Assembly (NCBI GenBank): GCA_963638365.1
Contig: CAVHRK010000025.1
Coordinates: 1 to 64,000, forward strand
Source: Suilimivivens sp963638365
GTDB lineage: Bacteria; Bacillota; Clostridia; Lachnospirales; Lachnospiraceae
Direction of reading: 5' to 3'
Length of the DNA: 64,000 nucleotides
The notes under the pieces were generated by a model. That model was not told where the DNA came from, searched no databases, and saw only the letters and a list, made by a program, of their open reading frames with translations. This document shows positions 1 through 7,734 of the stretch, piece after piece. Position numbers and translations under genes: made by a program. The first letter of the stretch is position 1; every line of letters starts with the position of its first letter.

Positions 1-2773
1 CAACAATTAATGCCGTTCTAATCTCTTTAAGAAGTGTTTCCTGTGAAATTTGAATATCTGCTTCGTATTTGTTTTCCCAATAATCCACCTTCATAAGAAC
101 CGGTTGCAGCCAGCCTTTTTGCATAACAGCAACAACGCCAACATTCAATCTCGACAACTCCAGAGTTTGCTTTTCATTTAACGCAAGTGCACTTCCCATT
201 TCCTGACTCGCTTCTTTGCTGGGAATATTCAGCACCATTTTTGTTGATGTGTTTTCTATAACTGATTCATCTACAGCCATAGGCGATTGATCAATAATGA
301 TAAATCCCTCACCATATGTTCGCATTTCTTTTATGGAATTACTAATCATCTCCACTGACTGACCTACTAAATTTGAACTATCCTGAGATTGCTCCTTGGG
401 AACTCTTTTTAATAAATTGTGGGCTTCCTCCAATACCGTCACATGTGAAAGTGCTTCATCATGCGTTTTTCCTCCATTTAACTTTCTTATGGACTTTCTG
501 TATTCTCCGAGCTGCATAATAAGCATTCCCATGATCAGTGCTCGCGTTTCATCTGATCCTACATCACTCAAATCAATTATGGCATTAGAATCAAACAACA
601 TTTTATAGGATATTCCCTGCTCCCTTTCAAAAATCAATCCGTTGATTCCTGTTGTCATAGATTGTACTCTTGTTACCAGTGCGCCTTTATAATCCCCTTT
701 AGAATCAGCTGAAAATTCCGAACGGTTAATAATTTTCGGAAGTTCTTCCAAAACATCTTCAAACGTCGGATACTTCTTTGTTGATAATTCTTTCATCCAT
801 ATGGAATGATTTAAATCCCATCCACATTTTATGTAAGCATTGGTTACTGCCTCCTTCAAAATAGCAGGCATCGCTGCATACAAAGGCCATGAAGCATTAA
901 ATATTTGCAATAATTGATCCACATGTGAAAGCACATGAATATTCTCAGGGAACTGAAATGGATTGATACGAAGTAACCGATACAACTTAGGATCAGTTGT
1001 GTAAATTTTTATTCCCTTCAATCCACCAAATACTTGCTTATACTCTCCTTTAGCCGGTTCAATCACCAGCATTTTAATATTTTGCTCTAACAAAGAATTG
1101 AGCAATTTATACGTTGCATATGATTTACCAGAACCTGACGAACCTGTAATAAAGCAGTGGGAAGACAATAAATCCAAATCTATAGGCACTTCATTGTTTT
1201 CTATATTTCCCATATGATAAATATGTCCGAAGCTTACCGGACGTTTTGGAAATCTGTTTTCGTAAATTACTCTCCTCCCAAATTCAGCCATGTCTACTAC
1301 TGCCACACCTGACACAGATTTTCTTGGCAATCCCATAATAACAGGTAGCTCAGAACCACTGATCAAATTCGTAGGTGTTACCAATTGCATAGGCATATCC
1401 TGCGCAAATTTAATTTCAGCAACAGGATGTCTCATATACTCAACCGAAAATAAAATCTTCTGTATTTCTTTTCCTTTCTCACTATCCCAAATACTTAAAT
1501 GAGCACTTTCTACATTAGAGTCTTCTCCTGCCATAAGTGCTTTAAATGCATTAGCTGCCAATGCTGTAGTTGCAATATCTTCCGATGCAAAATAGCATCC
1601 ACATTCCCACATTCCAAAGCTTTCACTTGCTGAAATTCTTTTTAATTGTTTTTCAATTTTTTCCAGTAATGATTGGACTCCTTTATTTTCATGCGTAATT
1701 GTAACTGCATTACTTCCACCCACTGTTTTTCCTTGTGTTTCGGTATCTGAATATCCTTGTGTGGATGAGGAACTCTGACTCACTGTTCTGGCAAATGATG
1801 AACCGGTTGTATAAGATGAGAATCCTCCATTAGAAACTCCTGAGCTTATCCCCCAACTGTCTCCCTCACCACTAAAATTTGCATTTACTCCAAAATTATT
1901 TCCCCAATTTTCTCCATTGCTCCAGCTCTCAGATTTGCTATTTGTATTGCTTATACTCTCACCAATGGATTCTGAAAAACTATCTGATATGCTCTTACTT
2001 ACGTTATAGGATTCATTTTGTCCATAATTAAAGCTGACTTTAGAGTGTGGAGACAGCGTAGATGATAATTCTTCATAACCATGTCGTTTTTGTGCCAAAC
2101 TTTCTTTTCCAACCGGCGTTGCCAACAAAATTGCAACATATTCCTTATTCAGCATGGTATCAATAAACTTCTCTAATCCTTGAACATATTTCTCAGCCTT
2201 GCTGTCTTGTGTACGATATGATGGAACAAGAGAAACCGCTGCCAAGCTCCTACATTCTACGATATTTTCAATTTTTGAAATAATCTTTTCTTTTTCCTCT
2301 TTATTTTGTCTGTCTAATCTTATTCCCGGGAAATTTCCACGAAGCGTCGACTCTAACACATCTGCTGCCAATGCCGTTGCTTTATCACATCTGACGGCTA
2401 TAAAAAATCGTGTTTCTCCACCCTTACTAACAATATAAATAGCAACAGCACTTTCTATATTATATAAAGCACTATATACACTAACTAATTTATCCAGGCT
2501 TTCCTCATCCGCATCATAAACAATCTTCGATATTTCAAATATTCTGATTTTAGAAATATCCAGTTCACAATTTGATAGCGGTTTGATTTGAGAAAATTGA
2601 AAATTATCTAAATAATTTTGATTCAAAAACACATCTGCAACTTGAAATCCTTGTGCAAGCTTCAATTCATACTCTACATGTTTTCTAACTTCCTGCAATT
2701 TTGTTTCTAAATTTTTATAAGAAAATGCATTATTATTTTCTTTTGAAACATCATACATAATAATCACATCCAT
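1..2773 (-). CDS. HerA/DUF87-type P-loop ATPase with Ser/Gly/Asn-rich linker (partial, runs off left edge)
   Basis: The frame is open from about 2773 to base 1, giving roughly 924 residues without a stop, so the C-terminus lies outside the window. A Walker A motif GSSGSGKS sits near residue 543 and a hydrophobic Walker B stretch ending LEEAH near residue 778, followed by a segment with IIIDQSP. This arrangement is typical of HerA/FtsK-superfamily (DUF87) ATPases, which pump DNA or act as partners of nucleases in defence and repair systems. Residues of about 1-250 form a separate N-terminal domain I do not recognise. Residues 250-355 are a low-complexity linker rich in Ser, Gly, Asn and Thr. 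The start could be ATG 2773 or the in-frame ATG 2758, which has a weak GGATG upstream. It is divergent from an XRE regulator. The ATPase call is firm; the biological role is not known. Confidence 0.8.
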   Translation of the reverse strand, partial: MDVIIMYDVSKENNNAFSYKNLETKLQEVRKHVEYELKLAQGFQVADVFLNQNYLDNFQFSQIKPLSNCELDISKIRIFEISKIVYDADEESLDKLVSVYSALYNIESAVAIYIVSKGGETRFFIAVRCDKATALAADVLESTLRGNFPGIRLDRQNKEEKEKIISKIENIVECRSLAAVSLVPSYRTQDSKAEKYVQGLEKFIDTMLNKEYVAILLATPVGKESLAQKRHGYEELSSTLSPHSKVSFNYGQNESYNVSKSISDSFSESIGESISNTNSKSESWSNGENWGNNFGVNANFSGEGDSWGISSGVSNGGFSSYTTGSSFARTVSQSSSSTQGYSDTETQGKTVGGSNAVTITHENKGVQSLLEKIEKQLKRISASESFGMWECGCYFASEDIATTALAANAFKALMAGEDSNVESAHLSIWDSEKGKEIQKILFSVEYMRHPVAEIKFAQDMPMQLVTPTNLISGSELPVIMGLPRKSVSGVAVVDMAEFGRRVIYENRFPKRPVSFGHIYHMGNIENNEVPIDLDLLSSHCFITGSSGSGKSYATYKLLNSLLEQNIKMLVIEPAKGEYKQVFGGLKGIKIYTTDPKLYRLLRINPFQFPENIHVLSHVDQLLQIFNASWPLYAAMPAILKEAVTNAYIKCGWDLNHSIWMKELSTKKYPTFEDVLEELPKIINRSEFSADSKGDYKGALVTRVQSMTTGINGLIFEREQGISYKMLFDSNAIIDLSDVGSDETRALIMGMLIMQLGEYRKSIRKLNGGKTHDEALSHVTVLEEAHNLLKRVPKEQSQDSSNLVGQSVEMISNSIKEMRTYGEGFIIIDQSPMAVDESVIENTSTKMVLNIPSKEASQEMGSALALNEKQTLELSRLNVGVVAVMQKGWLQPVLMKVDYWENKYEADIQISQETLLKEIRTALIV

Positions 2774-2800
2774 TATTTTTATTTATATAAATAATATCAC

Positions 2801-2870
2801 TATAGATATTATTTAGCAATATCTATAGATATTTTTACATAAAACTTTTGCATCATAGAATATAGATATT
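2801..2870. promoter_or_regulatory. Candidate operator array between the HerA-like gene and the XRE gene
   Basis: TATAGATATT occurs three times, at 2801-2810, 2825-2834 and 2861-2870, with start-to-start distances of 24 and 36 bp. The middle copy is half of a perfect 16-bp palindrome, AATATCTATAGATATT, at 2819-2834. The sites touch the -35 box and overlap the -10/start region of the promoter predicted for the XRE gene, which suggests autorepression and control of the divergent ATPase gene. The 12-bp multiples are seen directly; binding by the XRE protein is inferred. Confidence 0.6.
2834..2861 (+). promoter_or_regulatory. Sigma-A type promoter for the XRE gene
   Basis: TTTACA (2834-2839) and TAGAAT (2856-2861) are separated by 16 bp and lie upstream of the GTG start at 2893. 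Each box differs from consensus at one position. The boxes are embedded in the TATAGATATT repeats. Confidence 0.55.
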
Positions 2871-2892
2871 AAACAATAAAGGAGAAACTTTA

Positions 2893-3243
2893 GTGCAGAA
2901 AGAATTGGATGTTAAGACGGTTGGAAAGCGAATCAGAAAAACTAGGGAATATCAGAATTTAACCCGTGAACAATTAGCTGAACAGGCCGATATTTCTGTT
3001 CAATTCCTTGCAGATATAGAAGTTGGCAGAAAAAGTATGAGTATCAATACAATTTATAAGCTATCCAGTGCACTACATGTATCTAACGATTATCTGATTT
3101 TGGGTACAAACAATATGTCTCCATCACATAATGAACAATTATCTGTACTTCTCAACTCTCTTTCTCCTAAAGAGTCAGAAATTGCAGAAAAAATAATTTC
3201 CTTATATATACAAGGACTTTCACTAAAAAATACAAATGATTAG
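2893..3243 (+). CDS. XRE-family helix-turn-helix regulator
   Basis: A 116-residue protein with a Cro/CI-type HTH over about residues 10-70 (pattern of LTREQLAEQADIS followed by IEVGRKSMS), then a short tail of the kind that dimerises. GTG start, preceded by an AGGAG Shine-Dalgarno about 9 bases upstream. It is transcribed away from the HerA-like ATPase gene, and the shared intergenic space holds repeated palindromic sites. It probably represses itself and perhaps the ATPase gene. Both are AT-rich compared with the rnf operon that follows, which fits an accessory island at the left edge. Confidence 0.85.
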   Translation: MQKELDVKTVGKRIRKTREYQNLTREQLAEQADISVQFLADIEVGRKSMSINTIYKLSSALHVSNDYLILGTNNMSPSHNEQLSVLLNSLSPKESEIAEKIISLYIQGLSLKNTND

Positions 3244-3342
3244 TCTTAAAATATTTTAGTAATTTAATTGAATCAAACAAACTCCATGCTTTATCTAAAC
3301 TTTTCAAATATTTCTATATCTACACTATCTATTTTTAAACTC

Positions 3343-3372
3343 AAAAACGGATTGCCAACACATGGCAATCCG
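3343..3372 (-). terminator. Rho-independent terminator after the rnf operon
   Basis: Perfect 10-bp stem (3348-3357 with 3363-3372) and a 5-base loop. On the minus strand the stem is followed by TTTTTGAGTTT. It lies downstream of the membrane-protein gene that ends at 3440. The rest of 3244-3430 is AT-rich and shows no other gene. Confidence 0.8.
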
Positions 3373-3439
3373 CTCATAAAGGTATCTCATATATCTAAAA
3401 TAGCATAACAGACCTTTTCATTATACTAACCGAGTGACA

Positions 3440-4000
3440 TTAACTTTTCAAAACCCTAATCCACTCCCTGCGGTTGTTAACCACAAATTCTTCTACCGTT
3501 CCCTCTTTCGTATGTACTGCAATGGAACGCATTCTTTTCCCTTGGGTTATGGCTGTGATATCCGTATACGGAACGCTCCATTCTCCTACAGTAGTATTCA
3601 ATGCATGCGACACAAAACAGAACCGGTCTTCCATAAGGAAGATCCACCCGCCAACTGCTTCTTTATGGACCATACGATTCGCTGCTCCATCGTGCAGAAC
3701 TGTTCCTTCTATCCCGTAACGTTTCCGTAACTGATCTTTCCTTGAAGATAGAATGACCGTAAATAAAATCATTACTGCTGCAAAAAAACCACCTCCAAGA
3801 ATCCCTAACAACAATCCCTTTCGTAATGATGTAAATAATATGGAACATAGCAGTCCCATCGGGATTCCCCAGCCCAGCCAACAGATTATAAAATTTAAAA
3901 CGTATGGTTTCTTTTTCATTCTGAATATCTTATCCTTTGCCCATTGATACAATTGGCAGATAACCGTTCTTATGCGGAACGAATCATCTTCCAATGCCAA
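3440..4000 (-). CDS. Two-helix membrane protein of unknown function at the end of the rnf operon
   Basis: 186 residues. Two hydrophobic segments, roughly residues 33-54 and 58-84, are followed by a polar C-terminal domain (about 90-186) rich in beta-type sequence and ending WIRVLKS, which could be a small PH/GRAM-like fold, though this is a guess. The start is TTG at 4000, with AAGGAAGA directly upstream overlapping the rnfB stop codon, so it is probably translated with rnfB. The gap to rnfB is 6 bases and the terminator lies just downstream, making it the seventh gene of the operon. I do not recognise the family. Confidence 0.7.
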   Translation of the reverse strand: MALEDDSFRIRTVICQLYQWAKDKIFRMKKKPYVLNFIICWLGWGIPMGLLCSILFTSLRKGLLLGILGGGFFAAVMILFTVILSSRKDQLRKRYGIEGTVLHDGAANRMVHKEAVGGWIFLMEDRFCFVSHALNTTVGEWSVPYTDITAITQGKRMRSIAVHTKEGTVEEFVVNNRREWIRVLKS

Positions 4001-4006
4001 TCTTCC

Positions 4007-4798
4007 TTAATGTTCTACAATTGATTTTCTTGGACACTTCGACATACAGACGCCGCATCCTACACATTTCTCATAGTCAATCGCTGCATGGAAATTACTG
4101 ATCGTGACCGCATCCTGTGGACAGTTCTTCTTGCAGAGAGAACATCCGATACAGCCGACCTGACAATCCTTCATGGTAACCGGTCCCTTATCCTCGGAGC
4201 TGCAGGCTACCGTATACTTTGCATCATATGGAATGAGGGAGATCAGATGCTTCGGACAGACCGCCACGCACTTACCACATGCCTTACAGGCTTCCTTATC
4301 CACAACAGCTACTCCGTTTACGACGTGAATGGCGTCAAACGGACACACCGATACACAGGTTCCGAATCCAAGACAGCCGTTGTTACAGCTCTTCGCACCA
4401 CCATTCGGGACAAAGGACAGCATCCGGCAGTCCTCAATTCCATGATATTCATAATCCAGCGTGGTTTTATCACAGTCCCCCTGACAGGCTACAAACGCAA
4501 CCTTCCGCTCGGTTTCTCCGGCTTCTACTCCCATGATTCCTGCGATGACCTTTCCGACCGCTTCTCCACCTACCGGACAGGCGTTTACCGGTGCTTCCCC
4601 TTTTGCGATTGCTGCGGCAAGACCGCTGCATCCTGGGAATCCGCATCCACCACAGTTATTTCCGGGAAGGGCTGCAAGCACCGCCTCTTCCTTTTCATCT
4701 ACTTCTACTTTGAACTGAATAGCGGCAATTCCGAGAAAGACACCAACAAAAAGACCGACTCCACCAACAACTGCTATTGCTAAAATTACTGCATTCAT
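4007..4798 (-). CDS. rnfB: Rnf complex subunit RnfB, polyferredoxin
   Basis: 263 residues. RnfB is the Fe-S subunit of the ferredoxin:NAD+ oxidoreductase that builds an ion gradient across the cytoplasmic membrane, and is the likely entry point for electrons from reduced ferredoxin. An N-terminal membrane helix is followed by the characteristic CGGCGFPGC cluster motif near residue 48, then four further cysteine-rich segments of the ferredoxin type, including CKACGKCVAVCP, CIGCSLCKKNCP and CVGCGVCMSKCP. Last rnf gene in the order C-D-G-E-A-B, 15 bases after rnfA. Length and motif order match clostridial RnfB. Confidence 0.97.
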   Translation of the reverse strand: MNAVILAIAVVGGVGLFVGVFLGIAAIQFKVEVDEKEEAVLAALPGNNCGGCGFPGCSGLAAAIAKGEAPVNACPVGGEAVGKVIAGIMGVEAGETERKVAFVACQGDCDKTTLDYEYHGIEDCRMLSFVPNGGAKSCNNGCLGFGTCVSVCPFDAIHVVNGVAVVDKEACKACGKCVAVCPKHLISLIPYDAKYTVACSSEDKGPVTMKDCQVGCIGCSLCKKNCPQDAVTISNFHAAIDYEKCVGCGVCMSKCPRKSIVEH

Positions 4799-4813
4799 TT
4801 TATTGGCTCCTTT

Positions 4814-5392
4814 CTACAACAACCCTGAGAATCCACAGAAAGCAATTGCCATCAGTCCTGCGGTAATCAGGACAATCGGCATTCCCTTAAAGGATTCCGG
4901 AATATCATTATATGCCACCTTTTCACGAATACCGGCAAGAATTACAATGGCAATCGTAAACCCTGCAGCAGTTGCAAAACCATTCACAACACCCTGAAGG
5001 ATTCCATAGTCTTTCTGCACATTCGTTAATGCAATACCAAGTACGGCACAGTTTGTTGTAATCAGGGGCAGATATACACCAAGCGCCTGATACAGTGACT
5101 TCATGAATTTCTTTAAAAACATTTCCACAAACTGTACCAGCGCTGCAATCACCAGAATAAATACAATTGTCTGTAAATAAGTCAGATCAAGCGGTGTTAA
5201 AATGTACTGATAAATCAATCCTGTCACCGCGGAGGACAGGGTAATAACGAAGATAACCGCGGTTCCCATTCCCGCTGCGGTATTGGTCTTCTTGGACACA
5301 CCAAGGAACGGACACAGTCCAAGGAACTGACTCAGTACCACGTTACTGATTAAGGAAGAGGAAACCAAAATTATAAGTAATTCTTTAATCAT
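4814..5392 (-). CDS. rnfA: Rnf complex subunit RnfA, membrane protein
   Basis: 192 residues with six hydrophobic segments; homologous to RnfE. RnfA and RnfE form the antiporter-like pair in the membrane that shares a buried Fe-S cluster; the conserved Cys in LSQFLGLCPFLG and in TTNCAVLG are both visible. I use ATG 5392 (MIKELLII) rather than the longer frame, because GGAGG lies about 9 bases upstream and the ATG overlaps the rnfE stop (ATGATTAA), giving translational coupling. The overlap with rnfE is 8 bases. Confidence 0.96.
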   Translation of the reverse strand: MIKELLIILVSSSLISNVVLSQFLGLCPFLGVSKKTNTAAGMGTAVIFVITLSSAVTGLIYQYILTPLDLTYLQTIVFILVIAALVQFVEMFLKKFMKSLYQALGVYLPLITTNCAVLGIALTNVQKDYGILQGVVNGFATAAGFTIAIVILAGIREKVAYNDIPESFKGMPIVLITAGLMAIAFCGFSGLL

Positions 5393-6188
5393 TGTTCTTT
5401 TCCTCCTTCTTCTCATCTTCTGTATTCTCTGACTTCGTTACTTCATTTTCATTCTTTTCCGTCTTTTCTACTGTTGTTTCTTTTGCTTCTACCGGTTCTG
5501 CCACACGGCTTCCACAGCCGGCTTCGCCACAATGCATACAGTCGGAATTACAGCCGGACTGGATCTTCGACATATCCTTACCCTTCTCCTGTCCTTTGCG
5601 CTTGATGTAATTCTGGATTGCGGTCAGGGCTGCCAGTACAAAGAAGGCACCCGGTGCCAGAACAAAAATGCTACAGGGAACATAGGAATCCGGCATAACA
5701 TGGAATCCGAAGATTTCACCTGCACCGATCAGTTCACGGACAGCTCCGATAATTGTAAGTGCCAGAGTAAAACCAAGTCCCATTCCGACTCCGTCAAAGA
5801 AAGAAGGAATCACTTTATTCTTGGAGGCATAGGCTTCCGCTCTTCCAAGAATGATACAGTTTACAACGATCAACGGGATGTATAATCCCAGTGCATCATA
5901 CAGGAACGGAATGTAGGCCTTTAACAAAAGCTCCACAACCGTTACAAAGGAAGCAATGATTACAATAAATGCCGGAATACGCACCTTATCCGGAATGATA
6001 TTCCGCAGCATGGAAATAAACATATTGCTGAGTGCCAGAACCACCATGGTGGTAAGTCCCATACCAAGTCCGTTGATGGCTGATGTTGTTACAGCCAGGG
6101 TCGGACACATACCAAGCATCAATACGAAGGTCGGATTCTCTAAAACAATACCGTTCACGAGACGCTCGGGTACACTATTTTGCTTCAT
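5385..6188 (-). CDS. rnfE: Rnf complex subunit RnfE with cysteine-bearing C-terminal tail
   Basis: 267 residues. Residues 1 to about 200 are the six-helix RnfE/NqrD-type membrane domain with the conserved Cys in LMLGMCPTLAV and IVVNCIILG. The last 62 residues, from MSKIQSGC on, are a hydrophilic tail containing a C-x3-C-x2-C-x4-C motif (Cys 213, 217, 220, 225) followed by a Lys/Glu-rich run. The family is usually near 200-210 residues, so the tail is an addition. Start ATG 6188 is chosen for its AGGAGG 8 bases upstream; it overlaps the end of rnfG by 14 bases. Confidence 0.96.
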   Translation of the reverse strand: MKQNSVPERLVNGIVLENPTFVLMLGMCPTLAVTTSAINGLGMGLTTMVVLALSNMFISMLRNIIPDKVRIPAFIVIIASFVTVVELLLKAYIPFLYDALGLYIPLIVVNCIILGRAEAYASKNKVIPSFFDGVGMGLGFTLALTIIGAVRELIGAGEIFGFHVMPDSYVPCSIFVLAPGAFFVLAALTAIQNYIKRKGQEKGKDMSKIQSGCNSDCMHCGEAGCGSRVAEPVEAKETTVEKTEKNENEVTKSENTEDEKKEEKNND

Positions 6189-6792
6189 AGCTGACACCTC
6201 CTAACTTCGTCTGGAAATAATAAAGTCCGCCATTTACGGCTGTTGTCAATGCATTGGAAGTGATGGTCGCACCACTGATTGCATCGATCTGGCTGTCAGA
6301 AGTTGCCCCCTGCTTCGTCACCGTGAAACTGCTTACCTTCTTTCCGGCATACTGCGGTTTTAAGACAGCCTCAGCCTTCATACCAAGGCCTGCGGTTTCG
6401 GAGATGCTTAAAATAGAAATTCCGTTTACAGTTCCATCGTTTGTAATACCGAGGGTAAAGGTAATATCTCCACCATAACCTGCATGAGAGGTCAACGTTA
6501 ATACATAACCTAAACCGGTTCCGTCTGCATCAACCGCTTCCAGAGCCTTATCCACATCCACATCGGCAAATCCGGCTTCTTCCCATTCACTTATGTATGC
6601 ATTGTCCTCTTCGATCGCAAGCTCATTGAAATCCGATGCTCCCTGAAAAACTTCCGCATAGGCTTCCTTGGCGGCCTTTTCTTCGGCCTGGGCAATGGGC
6701 TCCTTCGTTACATTATATACAAATCCCAGAACAAATCCGGCAATCAGTGTTATGGCAAAAAGAATTGCCGCATCCTTTATCATATTTTTCAT
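6175..6792 (-). CDS. rnfG: Rnf complex subunit RnfG, covalent FMN protein
   Basis: 205 residues with one N-terminal membrane helix (about 8-28) and an FMN-binding domain on the outer face. The SGATITS motif near residue 170 contains the threonine to which FMN is attached through a phosphodiester bond in this family. RnfG passes electrons between the other flavin and Fe-S subunits of the complex. Overlaps rnfD by 4 bases (stop and start) and rnfE by 14, as expected for a tightly coupled operon. Confidence 0.96.
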   Translation of the reverse strand: MKNMIKDAAILFAITLIAGFVLGFVYNVTKEPIAQAEEKAAKEAYAEVFQGASDFNELAIEEDNAYISEWEEAGFADVDVDKALEAVDADGTGLGYVLTLTSHAGYGGDITFTLGITNDGTVNGISILSISETAGLGMKAEAVLKPQYAGKKVSSFTVTKQGATSDSQIDAISGATITSNALTTAVNGGLYYFQTKLGGVSYEAK

Positions 6793-7721
6793 GCGTGCTC
6801 CCCTCCTTTACCAAACGGCTTCGGCATGGTAATCTTCTCAATCAGAGGCACAAGAAGGTTGCCGAGAATAATGGCATAGGAAACACCCTCTGCGGATGGT
6901 CCGAAGATACGGAAAACACCCGTCAGGATACCTAATAACACGCCATACAGATACTGTCCCTTCTTCGTGACGGGACGTGTTACATAATCCGTTGCCATGA
7001 AAAATGCACCCAGCATCAGACCACCGCCGGCCAAGTGTGCACTGATGAACGCCGGATCAAATCCGTGTCCGCCAAACAGACAAAGAAACACAATAAAGGT
7101 CACGATGTAGGTTCCCGGTATTCTCAAATCAATCACTCCAAGCAGAATTAAGAAGCAGGCACCGATTACAATGGCGATCATAGAGGTTTCACCGATCGTA
7201 CCTGCGGTTTTACCAATCACCATTTTCAGGATATCCACATTCTCTCCTGCCTTCAACTGGGCAAGCGGGGTGGCCCCGCTGTAGGCATCCGTATCAAAAT
7301 TACACATAATGGATGTGTAAGAAATCAACAGAAAGCACCTTGCACCAAGGGCCGGGTTCATAAAGTTCTGTCCGAGGCCTCCAAACAGCATCTTTACTAC
7401 AAGGATTGCAAAAATACCACCAACAACACCGATCCACCAGGGAGCGGTAGACGGCAGGTTTAATGCCAGCAAAAGTCCTGTGACGATCGCGGAGTAATCT
7501 CCGATTGTCACCGGTTTATGCATCAGTTTTTCGTAAATGTATTCGGTAAGCACTGTTGTTGCTACCGTAACTAAAATTAAAATCAGCGCATCCAGTCCGA
7601 AATTGTAAATACCGAACCCGGCAGCCGGAAGTAATGCAATAATTACTGCCAGCATGATATTGCTTGTCGTAATATGGGAGCGGACATGGGGATTGGATGA
7701 TACCTTCATTAATTGACTCAT
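6789..7721 (-). CDS. rnfD: Rnf complex subunit RnfD, membrane flavoprotein
   Basis: 310 residues, strongly hydrophobic with about nine predicted helices. The SGATPLAQ motif near residue 155 carries the threonine for covalent FMN, as in RnfD/NqrB. The start is taken at ATG 7721 (MSQLMKVSS) because AGGAGAGAAGGA precedes it; the longer open frame would run into rnfC. Together with RnfG it forms the membrane flavin relay of the complex. Confidence 0.96.
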   Translation of the reverse strand: MSQLMKVSSNPHVRSHITTSNIMLAVIIALLPAAGFGIYNFGLDALILILVTVATTVLTEYIYEKLMHKPVTIGDYSAIVTGLLLALNLPSTAPWWIGVVGGIFAILVVKMLFGGLGQNFMNPALGARCFLLISYTSIMCNFDTDAYSGATPLAQLKAGENVDILKMVIGKTAGTIGETSMIAIVIGACFLILLGVIDLRIPGTYIVTFIVFLCLFGGHGFDPAFISAHLAGGGLMLGAFFMATDYVTRPVTKKGQYLYGVLLGILTGVFRIFGPSAEGVSYAIILGNLLVPLIEKITMPKPFGKGGEHA

Positions 7722-7734
7722 TTCCTTCTCTCCT

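Noticed and set aside
3434..3730. Plus-strand open frames of 81-98 codons
   Set aside because: They lie opposite the membrane-protein gene, have no ribosome-binding site and no recognisable motif; the minus-strand gene fits the operon.
4088..4783. 231-codon plus-strand open frame
   Set aside because: It is antisense to rnfB, whose cysteine motifs are unmistakable.
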